From assembly GCA_041389725.1 (NCBI GenBank), contig JAWKRG010000008.1:186001-250000 (forward strand): a DNA stretch of 64,000 bases. Reading direction: 5' to 3'. Positions 58,291-64,000 of the stretch are shown piece after piece. Source of the DNA: Polyangiaceae bacterium. GTDB taxonomy: Bacteria; Myxococcota_A; Polyangia; Polyangiales; Polyangiaceae. Position 1 is the first letter of the stretch, and the number at the start of each line of letters is the position of its first letter. The position numbers and the translations under genes are program-made. The notes below the pieces were generated by a model. The model made no database searches and was not told the origin of the DNA. It saw only the letters and a program-made list of their open reading frames with translations.

Positions 58291-59628
58291 CTACTTCGGA
58301 ATGTCCTTCACGCAGTCGACCAGCACGTCCATCTTCGCGTCAGGATCCTGCTGCACGAAGCTGCAGGAGTCCGGGCAGAGGTAGACCCGGTTCTGGTCGA
58401 TGTAGAAGCTGCCGGCGGTGCAGGCGGCAGCGTTCGGAACCTGCTTGAAGTTCTGCGGCGTAGTCGTCCCGCCCTTGGTGTAGTCCACGGTCACGCTGTT
58501 CAAGTCGAACTCTTTGCCTTCGGGCGGGGTCGGGAGGTCGAATTCGCAGGCCAGCTTGGCTCCAGCGATCACGCCCTGGGCGATGGCTTGGAATACGGCG
58601 TCGAAGTTCTGACCATTGCACACGGGGAAGCGCAGCCCGCCGGTCAGCTGGCTGAGCGCTTGGTTGCCCGGGCTGGCGTTGACCGCTCCCGAGCAGATGC
58701 TGCTCGTGATTGGCTCCGTCGGCTGGTAGGCGCCATTGGGGCTGGCCGGATTGGGCGCGACACCCACGATGCTGTACCAGACGTACTTGCGCTCGGCGAC
58801 GGTGCCGAACATGGCCGGGTCCTTCGTCAGTAGTTCCGAGTCGAAGGTTTGGGCGGCGCCCAATGCGTTCGAGGTGTCGTTGAAGCAAACGCTGCTGCCG
58901 CTGCAGCCGTACTGGTAGTACGGCTTGATACCGCAATACACGCGGTCGTCGGTCATGCTCACGAAAGCCTTGAGGGACTCTGGCCGCAGCCAATCCTTCC
59001 AGCCGCCGGGAGCGAGGTTGTAGCGGTCCGCTTTGTCGTACCACTCCCAAGCACTACACCAGCCGTCGTTGCTCTCGATGTCGTTGTGATCGTAGTGATA
59101 GAAGAGCGGCGGGTTGTTGATCGGTGGCGTGTCGACGGCCGCAGGGCACAGCGTGCCGCCAAGGGGAGCGCCGATGCAAATCGACCCCTGCGTGGTCGGT
59201 CCGTTCTCACTCAGCAGAATCACGCGATAGTCGACGCCGCTTGCGCTGATGATGTTGGCGAAGTTCTTCGAGATGTTGGCCTCGACGCCCGCGGCCTCTT
59301 CGTTCATCGAGCAGGAGTTGTCGACGATGAAGATCACGTCTACGGGTTTGATTTCGATTTCTGCCTGTGCAGCGAGCTTGCCGCAGGCGCTGGCGTCCGT
59401 GGCGCCTCCGTCCTTGGCACCGCCGCCGTCGAAGTCGATGCCACCGCCCGTGCCTGCGCTCGCAGCGACGGCTCCGTTGCCGCCGCTGGCGCTGCCTCCG
59501 CCGCTGCCCCCGGCGTTGCCGCCGCCCACGGGGCTACCGGTACCGCTCGTGGATGAGCAGGCACCGAGTGCTCCGACGCCAAAGCAAATCCCCGTCACCG
59601 CGTAGCCAAGATAGATCGATAGTTTCAT
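58291..59628 (-). CDS. VWA-domain lipoprotein
   Basis: 445 aa. A signal peptide with lipobox-like LGAC (Cys about 24) and a Gly/Ser/Ala linker (about 25-80). The VWA fold starts with KPVDVIFIVDNSCSMNEE, where DNSCS is a MIDAS-type DxSxS metal motif. The rest has many Cys (disulfides) and a long central part not recognised. VWA lipoproteins of this type bind metal and protein partners at the cell surface. GAGG 9 bases before the ATG. Confidence 0.75.
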   Translation of the reverse strand: MKLSIYLGYAVTGICFGVGALGACSSTSGTGSPVGGGNAGGSGGGSASGGNGAVAASAGTGGGIDFDGGGAKDGGATDASACGKLAAQAEIEIKPVDVIFIVDNSCSMNEEAAGVEANISKNFANIISASGVDYRVILLSENGPTTQGSICIGAPLGGTLCPAAVDTPPINNPPLFYHYDHNDIESNDGWCSAWEWYDKADRYNLAPGGWKDWLRPESLKAFVSMTDDRVYCGIKPYYQYGCSGSSVCFNDTSNALGAAQTFDSELLTKDPAMFGTVAERKYVWYSIVGVAPNPASPNGAYQPTEPITSSICSGAVNASPGNQALSQLTGGLRFPVCNGQNFDAVFQAIAQGVIAGAKLACEFDLPTPPEGKEFDLNSVTVDYTKGGTTTPQNFKQVPNAAACTAGSFYIDQNRVYLCPDSCSFVQQDPDAKMDVLVDCVKDIPK

Positions 59629-59793
59629 GCGCGTTTGTCCTCACACACCCGTGGCCCCAGTCAGGCCCGCCAGGCAAAGAGTAGCATAAGGTGGGATACT
59701 GGCAGCCGAGATCCTCAGCCCCACGTGGGACCCCCGGTTCCGGCGGCGGCGGGCCCTCTAGCATGATTTTCGGCGGGTCGCCCGCCGAACGCA

Positions 59794-60264
59794 TCAGCTG
59801 TCGCCGCTCGCCACTGGCAGAATCGGTGCCCAGACCAGGCGCTCGAGCATGGCGTCGTCCACCATCATGCCTCGGTCGCTGAAGAACAGGGCATTTTCGC
59901 CGGCGCCGTCGCGCTGCTCGGCCACGAAGATGATCCCACGGCCCTCTTCGTTGTAGCCGAGCTGCACGATGGCGTTCTTCAACCAGCGCCCGCCACCTTC
60001 GAAGTCGATGCTGTCAGGTAGGTTGTAGTAGCCCTCGGAGGGCAGCGCACGCAGCGTCTTGGCCCAGGAAGGGGAGCGGAGTGGCGTGGTGGGCTCTCCC
60101 CAGAACCAGCGGTTGTTCCGGTTCTGCCCCGGTCGCACGACGAACTTCACGCCGCCATTCTGCGGCTGACCCACGTACACCAAGACGCCGGCTGGGAAGG
60201 TTTCCTCGTGTCCGGGCATGGGTTGAGTGGTGCGATACAGGCCAGGATCGGGCAGGTCGAGCAT
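59794..60264 (-). CDS. Hypothetical soluble protein
   Basis: 156 aa from the ATG at 60264, which has a GGAG 9 bases before it. No signal or membrane segment. A beta-rich protein (VLVYVGQPQNGGVKFVVR, AIVQLGYNEEGRGIIFV). Not recognised. A -10-like TAGATT lies inside the longer upstream frame (60296-60301), which argues against an earlier start. Confidence 0.55.
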   Translation of the reverse strand: MLDLPDPGLYRTTQPMPGHEETFPAGVLVYVGQPQNGGVKFVVRPGQNRNNRWFWGEPTTPLRSPSWAKTLRALPSEGYYNLPDSIDFEGGGRWLKNAIVQLGYNEEGRGIIFVAEQRDGAGENALFFSDRGMMVDDAMLERLVWAPILPVASGDS

Positions 60265-60295
60265 CGAAAAGGTCTCCGGGTTCGGGTCGGCGCGC

Positions 60296-60323
60296 AATCT
60301 AACGCATCATCCCAGGAGTACAA
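60296..60323 (-). promoter_or_regulatory. Candidate promoter of the 59794 gene
   Basis: On the minus strand TTGTAC (60318-60323), a 16-base spacer and TAGATT (60296-60301), with a leader of about 25 bases. Confidence 0.4.
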
Positions 60324-60348
60324 CCCCGGTCCGCGCGCGGTTGGGAGA

Positions 60349-60377
60349 TGGTCAGCCACCGCCGGCTGACGTAAATA
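60349..60377 (+). promoter_or_regulatory. Candidate promoter of the CAP-domain gene (leaderless)
   Basis: TGGTCA (60349-60354), a 17-base spacer and TAAATA (60372-60377), then 7 bases to the ATG at 60385. Confidence 0.4.
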
Positions 60378-60384
60378 CGAACCA

Positions 60385-61308
60385 ATGGTCAGATTGGCTA
60401 CGGCTCTTTCGTGTGCGCTCGCCCTCGCCGGCTGCAACGCTCCCGGGCACCGCGGGGGGGGCAAGTTGCCACCGCTGGAGCGACCAACAGGACCCATGGA
60501 CCTGGAAACCGCACGGCGCTACGTGCTCGACTTGGTCAACCGCGACCGCGCCAAGGAGGGGCTGGAGGCGGTGGAGCGCGATGAAGTCGCCGAGCGTGCC
60601 GGCCAACGCCATGTCGAGGACATGGTGCAGAAGGGCTTCACGGCACATTGGGGCAGCGATGGATCGGTGCCCGAGCAGCGCTACACCCAGGCGGGTGGTG
60701 TGCATTTCGTTCAGGAGAACGCCGCCTGCTTCTTCGATGGGACGGCGCGAGAGTTGGACGCGAACCCGACCTTCACGGCCGAGCAGTTGGAGAAGATCGA
60801 GCTCGCGTTCATCAGTGAGGTCCCGCCCAACGACGGTCATCGCAAGAACATTCTGAAGCCCGTGCACAACTTCGTGGGCGTGGGGTTGGCGAAGCCCGTG
60901 GGTGTGGAACAACCATGCATGGCTCAGGAATTCGTCGACAACTACGGCGACTACACCGAGCTGCCGCAAAAGGCCGCCGTCGGCCAGAACTTGAACATCA
61001 GCGGTTCCGTTTCTGCCCCGGTCGAGTTCGGCGGCGTGGGCATCAGCCGCATCGAGTCGGCCAAGGCCAAGACCGCGGCGGAGCTGAACCAGACCAACGT
61101 CTACCCCGTGCCCGAACCCTTCGTGCTGTACTTTCCCGCGGGTTTCAAGACGCCAAAGCCCGTGAAGCTGGACGGCCGCAACTTCAGCATCGACGCGCCC
61201 CTCTCCGACCAACGGCGGGCCGGCCGTTACGGCGTCAGCATCTGGGGCAAGTACCCGGGAGCCGACGCCCTGGTCATGGTCAGCCTTCGCATCATCGACG
61301 TGCGCTGA
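60385..61308 (+). CDS. CAP/SCP-domain lipoprotein
   Basis: 307 aa. Lipobox LALAGC (Cys about 17). The CAP (SCP/YkwD-like) domain spans about 40-190: ARRYVLDLVNRDRAKEGL, a His in FTAHWG, GVHFVQENAAC, then NDGHRKNILKP, which has the His and Glu/Asp set common to CAP folds. The C-terminal domain (about 195-307) is beta-rich. Such proteins are secreted and bind lipids or cell-wall ligands. The CAP domain is certain by motif, the target is not. Confidence 0.82.
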   Translation: MVRLATALSCALALAGCNAPGHRGGGKLPPLERPTGPMDLETARRYVLDLVNRDRAKEGLEAVERDEVAERAGQRHVEDMVQKGFTAHWGSDGSVPEQRYTQAGGVHFVQENAACFFDGTARELDANPTFTAEQLEKIELAFISEVPPNDGHRKNILKPVHNFVGVGLAKPVGVEQPCMAQEFVDNYGDYTELPQKAAVGQNLNISGSVSAPVEFGGVGISRIESAKAKTAAELNQTNVYPVPEPFVLYFPAGFKTPKPVKLDGRNFSIDAPLSDQRRAGRYGVSIWGKYPGADALVMVSLRIIDVR

Positions 61309-61385
61309 GCGTCTGCCGCCGCTGCTTCTCGACACCGCAGGAGGCTTGCGATCGTGCGCGGCTTCATGCCAAGACACGGCCTGAG

Positions 61386-62177
61386 ATGCCCAAGAAAGTC
61401 AGCGCCAAACGACCGCGAGCCAAAGCCCCAGCCAAGCGAGCGCCCGCTGCCGCCACGGCAAGACCGAAGTCGAAGGCTGCCGCGAGTTCGCCGCGCGCCG
61501 CAGCCGCCAAGTCGACTGGGACGGCGAAGTCAAACGCCAAGCCAGCGGTCAAGAAGGCAGGCAAGGCAACCAAGACCTCGGCAACGACGGAGCGCGCAGT
61601 AGCCAAGGCGGCTTCGAAAGGCGCCGGTCGGGCGAAAGCGAAGCGTCCGACGAAAGCGCCGGCTTCCGCCGCGAGCGGCGTCGAGGCGTTTGGTGGTTCC
61701 GACCGTTCCGCCGCCGTGGCACCCGGCGCCAAGGCTCCGGACTTTCGTCTGCAAGACCAGGACGGCAAGTGGCTGACCAGCCGAGAACTGCGCGGCACGC
61801 CGTACGTTCTCTACTTCTACCCCAAGGACGACACGCCCGGTTGTACGCAGGAGGCCTGTGACTTCCGTGACGCTTTTGGCGCTTTCAAGCGCGCCGGTGC
61901 GCGCGTTCTAGGTGTGAGTCCCGACTCGGTCGCGACCCACGCCAAGTTCGTCGGAAAGCATCGCTTGCCGATTACGCTGTTGTCCGACTCTTCCCGCGAA
62001 GTCTGCGCGGCCTACGGCGTGTGGGTGAAGAAGCGCCTCTACGGGCGCGAGTACATGGGGGTGGAGCGCAGCACCTTCGTGGTCGGCCCCAATGGCGTGG
62101 TGCGTCGGGTGTGGCGCGGCGTGAAGGTTCCGGGGCACGCCGCTGCGGTGCTGGCCGCCGTGCGAGAACGCGGCTAG
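61386..62177 (+). CDS. Peroxiredoxin (Bcp type) with long histone-H1-like tail
   Basis: 263 aa from the ATG at 61386. Residues 1-98 are Lys/Ala/Pro-rich with many basic residues, like bacterial histone-H1-like tails. Residues about 110-263 are a bacterioferritin-comigratory-protein peroxiredoxin: YFYPKDDTPGCTQEACDFRD with peroxidatic Cys153 and resolving Cys158, later YGVWVKKRLYGREYMGVERST. It reduces peroxides with thiol donors. The tail is about 100 residues longer than usual and is likely to bind DNA or anchor the protein. It starts 77 bases after the CAP gene. Confidence 0.85.
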   Translation: MPKKVSAKRPRAKAPAKRAPAAATARPKSKAAASSPRAAAAKSTGTAKSNAKPAVKKAGKATKTSATTERAVAKAASKGAGRAKAKRPTKAPASAASGVEAFGGSDRSAAVAPGAKAPDFRLQDQDGKWLTSRELRGTPYVLYFYPKDDTPGCTQEACDFRDAFGAFKRAGARVLGVSPDSVATHAKFVGKHRLPITLLSDSSREVCAAYGVWVKKRLYGREYMGVERSTFVVGPNGVVRRVWRGVKVPGHAAAVLAAVRERG

Positions 62178-62205
62178 TGCGAACCCTTACCCGCGCGAGG
62201 CTAGG

Positions 62206-63216
62206 TTGAGCGATCCTGGCGTCAGTGTGCTGCTGCCGGCACGCGACGCAGAGGGCACCCTGTCGGCGGCGCTGTGTTCGCTCTCGAGCCAGACCTTCGC
62301 CGACTGGGAGTGCATCCTAGTGGACGACGGATCGCGGGATCGCACCGCGACGATTGCTGCCGAGCACGCGGCGCGGGACGGGAGGATTCGCGTCGTGCCC
62401 GGGCCAGGGCAGGGGATCGTGGCCGCGCTGCGCACGGGCCTCGCCTGCTGCAGCGCCAGCCTCGTTGCACGCATGGATGCCGACGATTTGTGCCACAAAC
62501 GGCGACTGGAGGCGCAAGTGCGCGCCATGAACGCCGATCCGGAACTGACCGCGGTGGGTTGCCACCCACGCCTCTTCCCACGCGGCGCGCTGAGCGGAGG
62601 CATGCGTGCCTACGAGAGTTGGCTCACGTCTTTGCGCAGTGATGCCGACGTGCGTCGTGATGCCTTCGTCGAGTGCCCCATCGCCCACCCCAGCTTGATG
62701 ATCCGCACTGCGACGTTGCGCGCCCTGGACTACCAAGATCGTGGCTGGCCCGAGGACTACGATCTGGTCTTGCGCATGCTGGAAGTCGGTGCCCGAGTTT
62801 CGGTGGTACCCGAGGTGCTGCTGCTGTGGCGTGAAAGCCCACAGCGACTCTCGCGCACGAGTGCGAGCTGTCTCCATGAACGCTTCGTGGCCTGCAAGGC
62901 GCACTATCTGGCGCGTGGACCGCTGCGTGGAGGTGCGGAATACGTGCTCTGGGGGTTCGGTGACACGGGCAAGGAACTCTCCCGCGCTCTTCTCCAAGAA
63001 GGGAAGCGGCCGGGCATGATCGTCGAGCTTCACCCGGGCCGCGTGGGTCAGCGGATCGCAGGTGCGCCCGTGGTGCGACCAGAGCAACTGCAAGGTCGCC
63101 GTGGCGAGTTGCCCGTGGTGGTCTCGGTAGCCGGCGCCCAGGCTCGCGCCGAGATTCGGCGCACCCTTGCGCTGTTCGATTTCGTGGAGGGTCGCGACTT
63201 CGTGTGCGCGGCGTGA
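62206..63216 (+). CDS. Family 2 glycosyltransferase
   Basis: 336 aa from a TTG at 62206 with GAGG nearby. GT-A fold: VSVLLPARDAEGTL, ILVDDGSRDRT and MDADDL (the metal-binding DxD region), followed by a conserved EDYDLVLRMLE. A C-terminal extension (about 250-336) includes VLWGFGDTGKELSRALL, which resembles a nucleotide-binding Rossmann segment. It transfers a sugar from an NDP-sugar to an unknown acceptor, probably in polysaccharide synthesis. No other glycan genes are nearby. Confidence 0.82.
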   Translation: MSDPGVSVLLPARDAEGTLSAALCSLSSQTFADWECILVDDGSRDRTATIAAEHAARDGRIRVVPGPGQGIVAALRTGLACCSASLVARMDADDLCHKRRLEAQVRAMNADPELTAVGCHPRLFPRGALSGGMRAYESWLTSLRSDADVRRDAFVECPIAHPSLMIRTATLRALDYQDRGWPEDYDLVLRMLEVGARVSVVPEVLLLWRESPQRLSRTSASCLHERFVACKAHYLARGPLRGGAEYVLWGFGDTGKELSRALLQEGKRPGMIVELHPGRVGQRIAGAPVVRPEQLQGRRGELPVVVSVAGAQARAEIRRTLALFDFVEGRDFVCAA

Positions 63217-63217
63217 G

Positions 63218-63988
63218 TCAGCGCGTGACGGGAACGTGGACGCTCGGAATCGGGTACCCCGGACGGGCGTAGAGATAGCCCTGGGCCAGGTCCGCACCGG
63301 CGGCACAAAGCGCCGCATGCTCCTCGAGGGTTTCCACCCCCTCGGCGACGACCCTCGCGTCCAGCCGTTTGCAGAGCCGAACCACGTTGGCCACGAGCTG
63401 ACGTTGTCGTGCACTGCGTTCCAATCCTGCGATCAGTGCTCGATCCAGCTTTACGACACGCGGCTCGAGATCGGCGATGCGTTTCAGGTTGGAGTAGCCT
63501 GCGCCCAGGTCGTCGACCACCAAGTGCACGGCCCCGCGACTTCTCACCTCTTTCAGGACCGACAGACACAGATCGAAGTGGGTGAGGGGTACCGATTCGG
63601 TGATCTCGAGGAATACTTCGTCGTCGTGGCGGAATATGGGATCGTCGGGACGCACCAGCCATCCCTCGCTCAGCTCTTGGGGGTGGACGTTGACGAACAG
63701 CGGCGTGGACCCCGCGAGGCCGACCGCGATCTCTCGGATCATCCTGCCGAGGCGTCCGGCGCAACCCGCGGCCACGGCCTGTTCGAACAGCACGAGGGGA
63801 TTGGCGAAGGCCGGCGCACGGCAACGCACGAACGCCTCGTAGCCAAAGGGTCGAGCGTCGGGTAGCCGCACGATGGGCTGAAAGACCACACTGAGATCCT
63901 CGGGCGCCACCATACGATGCATGGCCGCGCCCGAATCACGCGGTCGATCCCAATCCGGCTCGCGCGGTGCAGCCGGTGCGTCACTCAA
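63218..63988 (-). CDS. EAL-domain protein (c-di-GMP phosphodiesterase-like)
   Basis: 256 aa from a TTG at 63988; the frame is still open at the window end, so it may be longer. An ATG at 63922 is an alternative. The EAL motif reads GYEAFVR (EAF in place of EAL). EITES, DDLGAGYSN, VVKLDR and AEGVET keep the usual metal and catalytic residues, so activity is plausible. It has no sensory domain in this part. It degrades or binds c-di-GMP. The PilZ-like gene at 41408 is a possible partner in the same signalling. Confidence 0.8.
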   Translation of the reverse strand: MSDAPAAPREPDWDRPRDSGAAMHRMVAPEDLSVVFQPIVRLPDARPFGYEAFVRCRAPAFANPLVLFEQAVAAGCAGRLGRMIREIAVGLAGSTPLFVNVHPQELSEGWLVRPDDPIFRHDDEVFLEITESVPLTHFDLCLSVLKEVRSRGAVHLVVDDLGAGYSNLKRIADLEPRVVKLDRALIAGLERSARQRQLVANVVRLCKRLDARVVAEGVETLEEHAALCAAGADLAQGYLYARPGYPIPSVHVPVTR

Positions 63989-64000
63989 ACGATTGGACGG

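Noticed and set aside
1..64000. Insertion sequences, prophage, CRISPR arrays and toxin-antitoxin pairs
   Set aside because: No transposase, integrase, phage structural gene, regularly spaced repeats or paired small toxin-antitoxin genes were seen. Gene order and composition look like stable chromosome throughout.

Overview
This window is a high-GC chromosomal stretch from a Gram-negative bacterium. It is most likely a myxobacterium-type member of the Myxococcota (Polyangia-like); this is inferred from style, not from a database match. The style features are lipoproteins with long Gly/Ser/Ala linkers, an HRD-type Ser/Thr kinase, three FHA proteins, PATAN, J-domain and PilZ proteins, Ala/Pro-rich tails, many GTG or TTG starts, and almost no intergenic space. 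I see no insertion sequence, prophage, CRISPR array or rRNA. One tRNA, tRNA-Leu(CAA), is present.

Layout. 1-582: the first part of a secreted protein on the minus strand, then an empty divergent gap. 583-7450: an incomplete complex I operon, nuoA-B-C-D-G-H-I. 7556-15857: gatB, a zinc-ribbon protein, mtnA, lipA, a TerB-like protein, and E1alpha, E1beta and E2 of a 2-oxoacid dehydrogenase, so lipoate synthesis sits beside a lipoate-dependent enzyme. 15964-18469: a PEGA-like periplasmic protein followed by a Ser/Thr kinase. 18572-23955: a translation and replication block, prs, rplY, pth-rpsF, rpsR, rplI, dnaB. 23998-31434: a Cys-rich lipoprotein, obg, a basic-tailed protein, then a compact run of lipid kinase, LpxH-like phosphoesterase, small secreted protein, MerR regulator and PATAN-J protein. 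31480-34912: HemQ-like protein, hisZ, purA. 35050-39744: two related TPR proteins and a three-gene minus-strand envelope operon. 39903-44538: dCMP deaminase, ddl, PilZ, purD, serC. 44616-49448: a lipoprotein-like protein, an SCP2-like protein, three FHA paralogues and a DUF721 protein. 49488-57414: tRNA-Leu, lipoprotein, phospholipase C/acid phosphatase-type enzyme, METTL9-like methyltransferase, PhoX-like protein, and a GMC oxidoreductase with its partner. 57608-63988: sodB, VWA lipoprotein, CAP-domain lipoprotein, a peroxiredoxin with a histone-H1-like tail, a glycosyltransferase and an EAL protein.

Most striking points. pth and rpsF form one uninterrupted frame. NuoH carries about 150 extra residues splitting its most conserved loop. 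A bacterial homologue of the eukaryotic protein-histidine methyltransferase METTL9 is present. Three adjacent FHA proteins share an unrecognised helical domain. At least nine genes look leaderless, with a -10 element 6-7 nt before the start codon. Several promoters embed the upstream gene's TGA stop inside their -35 element.
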